Of a stretch of 64,000 nt of DNA, positions 45,393 to 55,320 are shown in pieces. The notes beneath the pieces are model-generated. The model did no database searches and was not told where the DNA came from. It worked only from the letters and a program-made list of their open reading frames with translations. Both the position numbers and the translations under genes were made by a program. Numbering within the stretch: the stretch's first letter is position 1; every line of letters starts with the position of its first letter. Origin of the DNA: Astrothelium macrocarpum (lineage: Eukaryota; Ascomycota; Dothideomycetes; Trypetheliales; Trypetheliaceae); NCBI GenBank assembly GCA_021030915.1, contig JAGEMR010000004.1:558001-622000 (forward strand). The letters run 5' to 3'.

Positions 45393-46383
45393 AACGGTTT
45401 TACTGAGCGAGCAACGTGCGGAAAAGATCGAAGGAGCTGGCCAGATTCAACGTGATGGGATTCACAAGGAGGAACATTGGACGGCATCTGAGATCATTGC
45501 GTGCCTTTTGTGTTTGCTCTATGCTAGAAAGGTAGCGACGACTGAAGAGATCATACTTCCGGATTAGGAAAGTCCTGGATTCTGACTTTCAGACACCGTG
45601 AAGACTAGCTCAAGGGAGTTACCAGAGCATAAGACAGACCCGATGTGAACGGCATGAGCCTAAGCGAAAAAGATAAGGTCAGCCTATGAGCATGCTGGGA
45701 ACATGCCTGGACCTAGATGGTGGGACTGTAAGAGATAAAGAGAAATCCAATATGAAAGGGCCAATAACGGAATATGCACGATAAGGTACAAACCCCCACG
45801 TCGATACTGAGACCAAAGTCATTCTGTAGTAAGCGCGTTACAATGTTGTGAGAAAACCATACTCTTCGGAATATACCAGTAGCCTTCTAGGATCTTTCTA
45901 TTCTACAACGAGGTTCCACTCTAAGTGCTCGGGCCATTTCCTGGTGTAGAAACAAACGAAACCTTTCTCGTAGCCAGCGTTCCCCCTGAATTTCTGTATG
46001 CCATCTTTTAAGGCTAACGTACCTTTCCGATTAGCACGCTCCACGACCTCTATGATTTGTCGCCCCATAATCCAAGCCTATGGTCAAAATTTACGATCAA
46101 ATTTCGGGACGAATCCCGAATGGAACTCCGGTTATGTCCCGGTTGTAAAATTGTGGCACCACACGAGTTACAGAGGGTTATATTCCAACAGCGGCAACTC
46201 ATACGCCAAAGCGATCATAGAGCTTTACATCGCCGAACCTAATTCGTCAAAAGCCGCCACTGCAACTTGCTAAGTGTAGAAATTTGTCTCGTAAGCGAGA
46301 GAATCCGATCAGTCGCTACAAAAGCGAGGCTTTGCTCAAATCTTCACACCATCAATGGAGCAAAGTTGGAGGTTATAACTTGG
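45393..46383. other. Gene-poor spacer
   Basis: About 1 kb with no supported gene. A 91-codon ORF at 45998-46273 has no family signal. A GGGACGAATCCCG inverted pair lies at about 46108-46121. Confidence 0.35.
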
Positions 46384-46599
46384 TAGACCTCTCGCTTAGC
46401 TAGTGTGACCTCTCAGAATCCCGAGCTTAATCCAGGTTATAGCTGAGCTGACCTCTCTACTAGCTGATTCTACCTCTCAAAATCCCGAGCTGCTCCGACC
46501 TCTCACTTTATCTCTCAAAATCTCAGAACATATTCTTAACGTGTTCTAAACATATTTCTATTATCTTTCAAATATGTTTGATGAATTTAGAGATGGAAT

Positions 46600-46671
46600 G
46601 AGAGGTCAGGTAAGCGAGTTGAGAGGTCAGGTAAGCGAGTTGAGAGGTCAGGTAAACGAGTTGAGAGGTCA
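46600..46671. repeat. 21-base tandem repeat, 3.4 units
   Basis: Units start at 46600, 46621 and 46642 and read GAGAGGTCAGGTAAGCGAGTT, with one base change in the third; a partial fourth unit follows. Confidence 0.85.
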
Positions 46672-46759
46672 CTTAGAGAGATTTTTTGAGGGGTTTAGGT
46701 CGCATCAAGTTTTGAGCGGTCACATCAGCTAACCGAGAGGTCTGATGAGGTACAAACTC
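46642..46759. repeat. 118-base direct repeat, copy A
   Basis: Runs from GAGAGGTCAGGTAAACGAG to GAGGTACAAACTC. Copy B at 46803-46920 is the same length with about a dozen differences; the copies are 161 bases apart start to start. Confidence 0.8.
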
Positions 46760-46802
46760 GAGCTAATTCGACCTCTCATTTTATAGATTTCAGAGACTAA
46801 AT

Positions 46803-46920
46803 GAGAGGTCAGGTGAGCGAATTGAGAGGTCACTTAGAAAGATTTTCTGAAGGGTCGAGGTCGCATCAAGTGTTGAGCGGTCACATCAGCTAAGCGAGAG
46901 GTCGCGTGAGGTACAGACTC
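46803..46920. repeat. 118-base direct repeat, copy B
   Basis: Runs from GAGAGGTCAGGTGAGCGAA to GAGGTACAGACTC. It keeps TCGCATCAAG, TTGAGCGGTCACATCAGCTAA and GAGAGGTC in the same order as copy A. Confidence 0.8.
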
Positions 46921-47209
46921 CCAAAAAAGCTGCAACCAATTCAGCCTACGCCTCATGGTCATCTGCTATGAGGCGTACATGTTTTCGTTCCTCTTGAGCG
47001 CGATAATCCGAAGCAAAGCAATCAACAGAGGGCGCAACCATACATGCCATTTTTGAAGTAATTTCGCGCCCGATAACCCCACCTCATTCTGTATTGCTAA
47101 ACACTTGAGTAAGATAGAGAGGGGTTTTTTGTAAATAGGACTTATTAGCGTATTTGGAAAGAAAGCGTTTATAAGTAGGCTGAATTTACCTCAAGAGTGA
47201 CATTTCTAA

Positions 47210-48325
47210 TTGCAGCCACCAGTGCCGCCACCACAGACATCCTTCTTTACCCCTGGCCAACGTCTTTCCCACGACGACTCCTATATCTATATCAATCATT
47301 GTTACATTCAACATTACCCACCCTACCCATCTGCTTCCTCCTCATCCTCCTCTTCTCCCAGTGCACAGCCTACTCTCCGAACCCCTATTCTTTTTCTCCA
47401 TGGTGGTGGCCTTACGGGTGCACAATGGGACGCTACCCCCGATGGACGACCCTCCTGGGCGCATCGCGCTGCAGCACTAGGGCACCCTGTCTACGTGCTC
47501 GACACAGTGGACAGTGGACGTAGCGCGCGGGCGCCGGATGACGTCCGGGAGAGCCCAGTTGAGCATCGGACGGCGCGAGAAGTATGGACACGGTTCCGTT
47601 TTGGACCAGACACGGACGAGGCGTTCGCAAAGAAGATGGGTTGGGAGGATGGAGTGGGTCAATTCGGGCTGATTGGGAATACGGATGAAGGGGATCATAC
47701 GAGAAAGGGTGAAAGCAACGCCGGGGGAGAGGAAAGGAGGAGGCAGAGGGAGATCTGGTTTGAGAATTTGATAAGAGGGCAGAGTGCAAGGAGAAGAACT
47801 ACAGATGTGGTCGAGGCGAGAGGAATACGAGATGCAGTGGGTATGATTGGGAAATGTTGGATCGTGGCACATAGCCATGGAGCAGCATTGACGCTGATCG
47901 CATTGCGTATGGATGAGGAGAGAGAAGAGAAGGCAGCGACCGAATTAGGAAAACTGGATCTTTCGAAAGGAGACGAAAAAGCGAAGGTTGATGCAAAGGC
48001 GAATGCGAGTGTACCTGCACCGGGCGACGACATCCGAATGTGTGATCTCGTTGAGAAAATGGTCTTGATCGAGCCACCCCCCCTACCTGGTCCACCACCT
48101 TGGGTCAAAGGTCCAAAGAGTGTGAGGCAATTACTCGTGTGGGGCGATTACCTTAAAGGGCATAAGATATGGGAGCGCGTACAAGAAAGGTATATGAAGC
48201 ACGGCATGGCCGAGAATTTGATACTGCCTGAGAGAGGTATACGGGGCAACTCGCATTTTCCAATGTGTGATCGAAACAGTGACGTGGTATGGGCTGAGAT
48301 CTATGCATGGTTGGCCCGTGAGTAA
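47210..48325 (+). CDS. Alpha/beta hydrolase, esterase-713-like, 5' end not found
   Basis: About 370 residues of an alpha/beta hydrolase like the bacterial esterase 713 group. The oxyanion segment is LFLHGGGLTGAQWDATPDGR with VYVLDTVDSGRSAR next. The nucleophile elbow is IVAHSHGAALTL, the acid is in VLIEPPPLPG, and the catalytic His is in GNSHFPMCDRNSD, followed by the final helix VVWAEIYAWLARE. A long charged insertion (KGESNAGGEERRRQRE and LDLSKGDEKAKVD) lies on either side of the elbow. There is no ATG in frame before the catalytic region. The frame opens right after TCTAATTGCAG, a convincing branch and acceptor, so a short first exon must lie upstream. I could not find it in the 300 bases before, and the repeat element lies beyond that. 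It may be a truncated gene. Confidence 0.7.
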   Translation: MQPPVPPPQTSFFTPGQRLSHDDSYIYINHCYIQHYPPYPSASSSSSSSPSAQPTLRTPILFLHGGGLTGAQWDATPDGRPSWAHRAAALGHPVYVLDTVDSGRSARAPDDVRESPVEHRTAREVWTRFRFGPDTDEAFAKKMGWEDGVGQFGLIGNTDEGDHTRKGESNAGGEERRRQREIWFENLIRGQSARRRTTDVVEARGIRDAVGMIGKCWIVAHSHGAALTLIALRMDEEREEKAATELGKLDLSKGDEKAKVDAKANASVPAPGDDIRMCDLVEKMVLIEPPPLPGPPPWVKGPKSVRQLLVWGDYLKGHKIWERVQERYMKHGMAENLILPERGIRGNSHFPMCDRNSDVVWAEIYAWLARE

Positions 48326-49066
48326 GCTGTGTAGGTGACGTGACGATTAAGTGGGATTTGGTAAAGAAGGAAAAGTTGGACAGCAAAGATGGACTAGCTA
48401 TGCTGAGGCAACAGTGTTGCAAAATGACGAGATACGAACTTGTATGGAAGTCCGAGTGTGCATACAGCTGTAGAGGTACGGCTGAATGCCCGTACTTGGT
48501 GTTTAGCCCAGGAGTTAGCGAATTGACCAGAGGTTGATATATTGGTTGAACCCCAAGAGAGCGTCTGCTGCAACGCTCGAGTGCAATGTTACACGGACAC
48601 CCTGTACTGTCGAGTCGCACCTTTTTCCCTCTACGATAAACGGCGAGAATGTGTTTTCTGGCTCGTTTCAGGATCTATTGATCCACATTTGTCTTGCATG
48701 TGTACAACCATCGCATCTAATAGGTTGCTGGAGAGCATTTCTTTTATTGGCTCTGTCATGTGCAATTGCAGCATTGATCTAATGCGCTTATTAGATTAGT
48801 ACATCATTTACATGCGCTATCCTGGCTTCCATCTATATCGTCTCATCATCAGACCTTCATTACCGCTCTCAAGTGGGAAAACCTGTACAAACCATCTCTA
48901 AAATTAGTCAAGACCCTTTCGCTAATGCTCATACCAATTCTAAATTATGCTTCTTCCATATTCCACAGTACTCCTGACTGATGTGAACCCCCTTCGCCGC
49001 CCTCGGGCGGCTTGTTCTAGACCTGCTTTCCAAATAGGCTTCGTCACCGAGCCTTACCCAAATCGA
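48326..49066. other. Convergent 3' intergenic region
   Basis: 741 bases between the esterase stop and the hexokinase stop on the other strand. Short ORFs at 48534-48799 have no support. Confidence 0.4.
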
Positions 49067-50817
49067 TCAGCTGCACTGGTCCACACAGCATACAGCAACC
49101 GCAGCTCCAAAGATTGCGCTCTCATTAGCAATCTCTAGGCTGACCCCACCGTTGGATCCACGCTTCATCCCGCCACTCATTTCTACCATTTGATCGAGAA
49201 CGCTCTGCGTTGTCGCTCTGAAGCCGGGATATTTCTCAATGACACTGCCATTGCATCCGATGCTAATGTGACCAGCTGCCGCAGGTGAGAGGCCTTCTGA
49301 TCGTGTCCGTAGGGAACAGAGAGCGTGGATACCCGTGGCAAGATAAGCTGCGGCTCGACGGGAGACAAGAGACGAGACGTGCCTTACAAAGACAAGGTCC
49401 GCGTAAGTAGGTATCGTTATGAAGTCGTGAGCTTTCTGCAAAGCGTTCCATGCCTTCGATAAATCTGGCGTGTCATCGCTATTGTCAAGTTAGATATACT
49501 ATGCGTGTCACGTGACGGTTATGGAGAAGTGCTTTTTACGTACGACTCAAAAGCGGCAAGGATGCCAGTATCGAGATTGTACGGCTGTCTCAAACTCTCT
49601 GGAATTTGTCCTCCAAAAAGACCTGCACATTGAACGGCTTCGAGCAAGACCAAGCGTACAATTTCACCAAGATATCGGCCGCTAATCAGGTGTTCAAAAG
49701 GTTGAAAGTCCGGGTGCATATGAGTTATGTTGAGATAGTCATCCCACCTCGTAGTAGGCAGGATGTTTTTGCCAAAGACACTAAATTCAGTGTTGACAAG
49801 AACATGATTCGCTTTGTCGTGCCAACTTTGAGGTCTTTGCCCAAATTTCGTGTGTGCAAGAGCAGTTACCGGAAGATGGATAGCTGCGTTAGTACCAGTC
49901 CCTAGAATTAAAGCCATACGTGTGGTGTCATCTTGATAAGCTCGAGAGAGGAGAGTTGCATTGGAATCGTTGACAATTGCGTCAATTCTAACATGGAGGT
50001 TCTTGAAACGTTAGCAAACCAAGCGAACTGAGAGAATACGTGATTGCGTACTATCTTTTTACATGCTTCCATTATAAGATCGCCAAGATCACGGCCCTGA
50101 ACACCTCGGATGGCAGAAAACCCTTTGCCCATTTGCAAAAGGGTGCCGCCTCGAATGGAGGTTTGCCTAACCATATAAGCTGAGGATTTAGAGGCCCACG
50201 TTTGGTTCAACATACTCAATTGGAAATGACCATGAAAGTCCGATTCGTAGAGGTTCAGAACCATGTGCCAGCTCTCTATCATACCCATTCAAGGTTTCTT
50301 CTATTCGCGCCGCCATCCAATCAAAAAAAGCATGACCCTCCAATGCTCTCACCGGATTTCCAATTTTGTGGCATTGCATGGTCTTGATTTCCATACTCTT
50401 CTCTCCAGATCCGCCCAACTCCACAAGTGCAACACGGAAAGTTGATCCGCCAACATCCAAGGCCAGATATGTGCCTCTCTCATGCCCTGTGGGAAGGGTA
50501 TGGTTGTATGACGGCAACATACAGATATTGGATACTTGAAGCTTTTCCAGGAATTGCTCCTGCAATTTCTCGGAAAAAGCCAATAGATTGGTCGCATTTA
50601 ATGGAGCCTTGAACAGCCTCTGCACTTCGCCCAAGAAATCATCCAAAGTTCGGTCGTAAACCATGGTAACTACATCATGAATGTGTTTGGTGGATGAGAA
50701 TGATGGAAGAACCGCTTGGACAAGAGAGGGAAGCATAATGACCATTTTTAGGCCCTTTCTCAGGCGCTTCCAAACGTCAATGACGGGAATGAAAAAGGCA
50801 CTGATCCAGATTGCCAT
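49067..50817 (-). CDS. Divergent hexokinase, candidate GlcNAc kinase (HXK3 type)
   Basis: A hexokinase-fold sugar kinase of 528 residues. Exons are 50817-50216, 50166-50052, 50001-49544 and 49478-49067 (introns 49-65 bases). Motifs in order are LPSYNHTLPTGHERGTYLAL, the phosphate-1 loop DVGGSTFR (121-128; usual enzymes have GGTNFR), LSWSFPIEQTSIRGG, then the catalytic-Asp block RIDAIVNDSNATLLS (usual NDTVGTL), LGTGTNAAIHLP, and HISIGCNGSVIEKYPGF. Each departs from glucose hexokinase at the same places. In Trichoderma and Candida the GlcNAc cluster holds such a kinase (hxk3, HXK1) that makes GlcNAc-6-P. Neighbourhood and motif drift support that role here. The first 30 residues contain a hydrophobic run (WISAFFIPVI); a start at M25 or M28 is also possible. 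Confidence 0.87.
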
Positions 50818-52476
50818 TCACAGAAAGACAAAGCGAGTGGAAAGCGCGCAAGAGCCACGCAGGACGATCTTCGTTAATGAATAACGCCTCTGAACATCAG
50901 CTTAAGAAGTAAGGCGGGACATTAAACCAGAAGACAGTAAAGACAGTTGGATGTCGGAGAATAAGGTGCGGTCAGTTGGAAAGAGAATTTCTACTGGTTG
51001 ATGAATGGTCGCTAATATTGCGGAGGGTGGTTTTGCATTGCTGTGGTACGAAATACCGTCCACTTAGCGAATGGAGGGGAAATTCATGTCTCGAATGGAA
51101 GCAGTTGGTGAGGAAGGTGTCATCCACTACGCAAAGCGGGTCGAGCAGGCATCTTAGTAATGAATCTGAACGGTTTCAGCAGAGGGAGAATGGACGAATC
51201 CGTTGGCAGGGATTGGTGGGAGCGGGATGTTGAGCCAAGTGGGAAGATCGAGCATGGCTTGGCGTAGAGCGGTTGCGTATGTGATCGAAGTGCACGGCAG
51301 TCAAGCAAGGGCCTAGAAAAATCGACACCGTAGCAGAAGGGGCAAACGGGATTCGCGACCAGCAGCGATCTCATCAACGAGCGAGTGATGGATGGCGGGA
51401 ACGAGCCAAAAAAACGACCGTTGTAACGTTGCGGTTGCAATGCTCTACGACATCTTGCTTGGGGACTTTCCCCGCTTGGGCGAACCGCTTACCCTCATCC
51501 ATTCTCGATAATTGACCGTCGATAAGACGCCGACAGAGCAGGCCCGGAGTAAGGTGGACCGTTTCAACTTGACAGCTCGGTTCAAGGAATAGATGCCAGG
51601 AGGACGACGAGGATAGCATCGATCTTCGAATAGCCTCTCACCCTCATATCGAATCCATCTCCAATATCAAAAAGGAATTAAGCATTAATTAAGATCCAGC
51701 GCCACAATCGGGCCCAACATGCAGGCTTCCACGTGCCATGCCGCCGCTACGGGAAGACTGTCATCACCACGGGGGACAGACTCCTGTCTTTCTCCATTGA
51801 GCCTCTCGTTAAGCTTACCCTTGGTTATGGACCTGGTGGACCTACCACTTCTGTCTTCACCGGTTTCTGGTTGAGACGCCAAGGATCCGAGTTGCTTGTG
51901 TTGTTCCGCGCTTGGCCGTGCTACGTGCTCGTAAAATGGTGGCCTGTTTGATGAGCCTGCTGAAGCTACAGGGGGAGGCACGGTAGTGGTACGCCGAAGA
52001 CCTGATGAACTGCACCAGGGCTCTGCTGACGCGGACAATGTTGCGGGCCGGCGTAGCATCTAAGTCAAGAGCGTAACAGTTTAAGACACGTATGAATATT
52101 GGGAATAGTGAAAGAGACCCAGAACTTGAATCTCGTGATTTGCTAGATTAATCTAATGCTCAATCCTTGTGAGTGGAGGGAAGGGCAGATATTGTTCGCG
52201 ATTGGTTGTTCTTTTTGCCAAAAGCTTTTGATTCTTTCCAATCATGCGTTGCTCCCATTCGGGGTGCAAACTAACCAGCCTTCCCTCTGTCTCATTCACT
52301 TTGTCTGTTTTTGTACCTAGTTTGAGAAATCGGGGTCTTACGAAAACCATGATTCAAAACAAGAGAGATAGTAGAATTTGGGAGGTATCCTTTCGTCAGT
52401 CGATGTAGATCTAGCAACTCATGTAAATCTTGAAATACTCAAGACCTTTCAATAGGCTCCTCGATTTGTCGAACTG
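50818..52476. other. Intergenic, 1.7 kb, hexokinase promoter side
   Basis: A long stretch upstream of the hexokinase. ORFs at 51120-51619 and 51685-52059 (minus, 124 codons, Pro/Ser/Arg-rich) were read and not supported. No repeats seen. Confidence 0.4.
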
Positions 52477-53703
52477 TTAAGAGTATTGTTTGTCCGTCGG
52501 TTTCTCTTCCACATTCTTGTCCGCCTGATCCACTGCCTGGTCTGCCTTCTCCTCCTTCTGGTCTGCCTTTTCATCCTGCTTCTCTGCCTTTTCCTCCTGC
52601 TTCTCTAGCTTCTCGTCCTGCTTCTCTGCCTTTACATCTTCCTTCTTGCCGTCTCTTACTGATTTCTCCTCCACCTTCAGCGACTCTCCTACGCTCGTCA
52701 AACTGCCTCCTTTCCCGCCATATTCTTCCGGGACGCCATTGCCCAACTCTCCTGCCAAGTCCTTACCGGACGCTAACACCGTGAATTTTTGAATGGTTTG
52801 TTTGGGCAAGACTAATTTTATAGCACTAAACATCCAGCCCATGATTCTTGGTACGTTCACAAAGAACTTTCTGCTTAATGTCTCTGGATAATACTGATTG
52901 AAGACTTCGATCGTCTTACTGCTCGCAGCCTTGGCATACGGATCCATCTTCAAAAAACTGACATTCAAGTAATCGTGTACTTGCACGCCTTGATATGGAT
53001 CCGGGCCTTTCCCAAAGTCCGGAATTGGTTCTTTAGCTGCCTGCAGATTCATCTTTTGGATCCCCAACTCCATCAGCCCAACCCGCCACCGCAAAAAGCC
53101 ATCCAAATCCTCAAAAGTAAATTTGGGGTCCTTGACTGCACCATAGATGTTGAAGGTCACAACATCCGTCTTGTTTGGACTGTTGGGGATGCCATCCAAT
53201 ACCGTCACATAGCCAAGCCCTGCAAATCGCGCACCCGAATGCACCTCATCGACGCACTTGAGTGGCTCGAATTGCTTTCGGAATTTTAGCGTGTCGAGAA
53301 GTTGTTGTTTCGCCTTAGCAATGTCGTTGGCATTGGCGCGAAGGAACTTTTGTAGGACGAGCTTGGTATGGAACGTGCCCGAATGATCGAGCCGAATCCC
53401 GTAGACTTCATTATAATCGGCATCGTGGAGAATGTCCTTGAGTGCGCCCTCGAACTGGAAGAGCGGATGGTGGTCATTGATTTCGGGCCACACAGGACCA
53501 GAGGTGGGAGTGTATGGAGGGGCTTCGAGCGTAGGTGGTTCGCCGATCTGGGTACTGCGACGAGGACGGCCAATTTGAGGATCTTCGGAGTCTGAAGGAT
53601 CTTTGACTTGAGCTGTTTGAGATGTTGGTGCGCTGGTCGTATTAGTAGTATCAACTTTGGCTTCTTCAGAAGCTTCCGCAGGTTTAGGCTCCTCTGCGCT
53701 CAT
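52477..53703 (-). CDS. SFH5: Phosphatidylinositol transfer protein Sfh5
   Basis: A Sec14-like lipid transfer protein, 408 residues, one exon. After a Pro/Thr/Ser-rich N-terminus come the CRAL-TRIO N-domain (NEVYGIRLDHSGTFHTKLVL, LRANANDIAKAKQQLLDTLK) and the lipid-binding domain (FAGLGYVTVLDGIPNSPNKT, VTFNIYGAVKDPKFTFEDLD, VHDYLNVSFLKMDPYAKAAS, VFNQYYPETLSRKFFVNVPR, ASGKDLAGELGNGVPEEYGG). These are the fungal Sfh5 blocks; Sfh5 moves phosphatidylinositol at ER-plasma membrane sites and in yeast also binds haem. The last 75 residues are a repetitive charged tail of EKQDEK, EKQEEK and ADQKEEK units, longer than I expect for the family. It is flanked by hexokinase and deaminase of the GlcNAc cluster, on the same strand, with no known part in that pathway. 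Confidence 0.92.
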   Translation of the reverse strand: MSAEEPKPAEASEEAKVDTTNTTSAPTSQTAQVKDPSDSEDPQIGRPRRSTQIGEPPTLEAPPYTPTSGPVWPEINDHHPLFQFEGALKDILHDADYNEVYGIRLDHSGTFHTKLVLQKFLRANANDIAKAKQQLLDTLKFRKQFEPLKCVDEVHSGARFAGLGYVTVLDGIPNSPNKTDVVTFNIYGAVKDPKFTFEDLDGFLRWRVGLMELGIQKMNLQAAKEPIPDFGKGPDPYQGVQVHDYLNVSFLKMDPYAKAASSKTIEVFNQYYPETLSRKFFVNVPRIMGWMFSAIKLVLPKQTIQKFTVLASGKDLAGELGNGVPEEYGGKGGSLTSVGESLKVEEKSVRDGKKEDVKAEKQDEKLEKQEEKAEKQDEKADQKEEKADQAVDQADKNVEEKPTDKQYS

Positions 53704-54215
53704 AGTGGCGTCACGGTTTTGTGGGTCGTTTTAACTTTTGATCCCGCGCTGGTAAAAAAAACTGGCGAGACTTGTCAGCTTAAGAATTTCAGTCTCAATC
53801 GAGTATCTGGAAAAAATATGGCAACAAAGCCACTAGACAGTCTTGGACATTATCTAAAAGAAAACGGCCAAGACATCAGACTCATATGATCTGACGTATG
53901 CGTGTCCCCCGTAACACCAGGACAACCCCGGTATCGAAGGTCTTAATCTTACAATCCACCAACGACAACTTTTCACGCAAAACTATGGCAGGGTGATTCG
54001 GGCTTGCAATGCTTGTACAATGTTGTGATTGATTGCTTGTTATTTGCGCTTTACCAAGTCATACCTTGGCCTTCCAAGGACTTTTCCAAAACTCCATGCT
54101 TGAGTAACTTAAGAATGTTGAAATTGATCTAAACATTCTGAGACTCTTCCCCGGATAATTTAGCAATAAGTTTTCTTTCAAACAGTCAACTAATACCGTT
54201 CAGCCCTTGATCGTT
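53704..54215. other. Intergenic between SFH5 and deaminase
   Basis: 512 bases with the SFH5 promoter and the deaminase 3' end. No gene or repeat seen. Confidence 0.4.
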
Positions 54216-55320
54216 TTACCTCACCGGGTGAATGCGGTCCGCCATGCGATCTAACACCGGCTCAGGAGTGATGGGCCTGTCCAGCTTCGGCGGCTCTGCA
54301 AGCAGCTCCAAGCTATCATGCTTAGAATGCGTTGGACTTGTCGGGCTATACAGTTTTTCAACTATTGTTTGTCTTCGAGCCAGAACCAATGCCTCTGTCG
54401 GTAACGTTTGTCCAAATCCCTCTGAGCTGGCAACTTGCTCAATGCTCTTGAAGTACTTGACTGTCTTGACCTGTAGCTCCAATGTTGCGTCATCGTCCAC
54501 CACGATGAGCGGATGAGGATGTAGCTGAAGACTGGAGAGTGTCCACATATGGTTGACTCCACCTTCGATACACTTTTGCAGCGCAAGAGATTTATGGGCT
54601 CCTACAATGATGACCACCACCTCTCTTGCATCCATGACGGTGCCAACGCCGACAGTTAGAGCCATTTTCGGGACTTGGGAGAGGTCATTTCCAAAAAACC
54701 TCGAGTTGGCAAGAATGGTATCGTAAGCAAGAGTCTTGACTCGAGTTCGAGAGCTCAAGCTCGAGCCAGGCTCATTGAATGCGATATGACCATCGGGACC
54801 AATGCCACCCAGGAACAGCTCGATACCGCCAGCTTTCTTGATCTTCTCTTCATATTCAAGGCACTCTACTTCGAGATCTTCAGCATTGCCGTTCAAGATG
54901 TTGATGTTGGCTGGATCAACATCTACATGTGAAAAAAAGTGCTTGTACATGAACGAGTGATAACTCTCTGGATGCTCTCGCGGTATACCGACATACTCGT
55001 CCATGTTGAAAGTGATGACATTGCGAAATGAAATCTCGCCATTTTTGAAATGCTGCACGAGGTTTCGGTAGATTAAGATGGGACTGCTGCCTGTCGGAAG
55101 GCCAAGAACAAAGGGCTTCTCCGGTGTGGGGTTGAATTTGTTGATGCGGTCTAGGACCTTTAGCTGCACATTCAATGCCTCGAAGATCTTCCTCTCTTAC
55201 CGACAATGTAGTCGGATATGTATCTCGAGGCAGTTTCGGGATCGTCTCGGATGATGAGTCTCCTTGCACAGCATTAGCATAAACTGCAGGTGCATGCGCA
55301 GGAGGCGCTCTTCCTTACAT
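54216..55320 (-). CDS. Glucosamine-6-phosphate deaminase
   Basis: Converts glucosamine-6-P to fructose-6-P and ammonia, the last step of GlcNAc use (NAG1/DAM1 in fungi, NagB in bacteria). Exons are 55320-55319, 55262-55201 and 55150-54216, giving 332 residues. The first coding exon is only AT; the G of the start codon comes from the second exon, so the initiation codon is split. The spliced N-terminus is MRLIIRDDPETASRYIS, the usual fungal start, and the next splice gives DYIVDRINKFNPTPEKPF. Active-site blocks are LGLPTGSSPILIYRNL, TFNMDEYVGIPREHPESYHS (catalytic Asp), LFLGGIGPDGHIAFNEPGSS (catalytic His) and SRTRVKTLAYDTI. A 60-residue disordered tail follows the bacterial-length core. Introns have GTAAGG..GCAAG and GTAAGA..CCTAG ends with a GCTAATG branch site in the first. 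Confidence 0.93.
55263..55318 (-). other. Intron that splits the deaminase start codon
   Basis: The 56-base intron begins GTAAGG straight after AT and ends CTGTGCAAG before G-AGA-CTC. Unspliced, the same ATG is followed at once by TAA, so no protein can start here without splicing. Confidence 0.75.

Larger units (their letters stand above)
46384..46903. repeat. Imperfect palindromic element built on GAGAGGTCA
   Basis: The left part (46384-46510) carries the motif as TGACCTCTC, with the block AGACCTCTCGCTTAGCTAGTGTGACC at its outer end. The right part (46600-46903) carries the complement GAGAGGTCA many times and ends with CACATCAGCTAAGCGAGAGGTC, the reverse complement of the left block apart from small changes. 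The centre (about 46515-46595) is AT-rich. The whole is about 520 bases, a size and shape like a MITE or a rearranged terminal-repeat remnant. No transposase is encoded. Confidence 0.65.

Noticed and set aside
51685..52059. 124-codon minus-strand ORF upstream of the hexokinase.
   Set aside because: Arg/Ser/Pro-rich chance-like composition, no recognisable domain, and the opposite strand is equally open.
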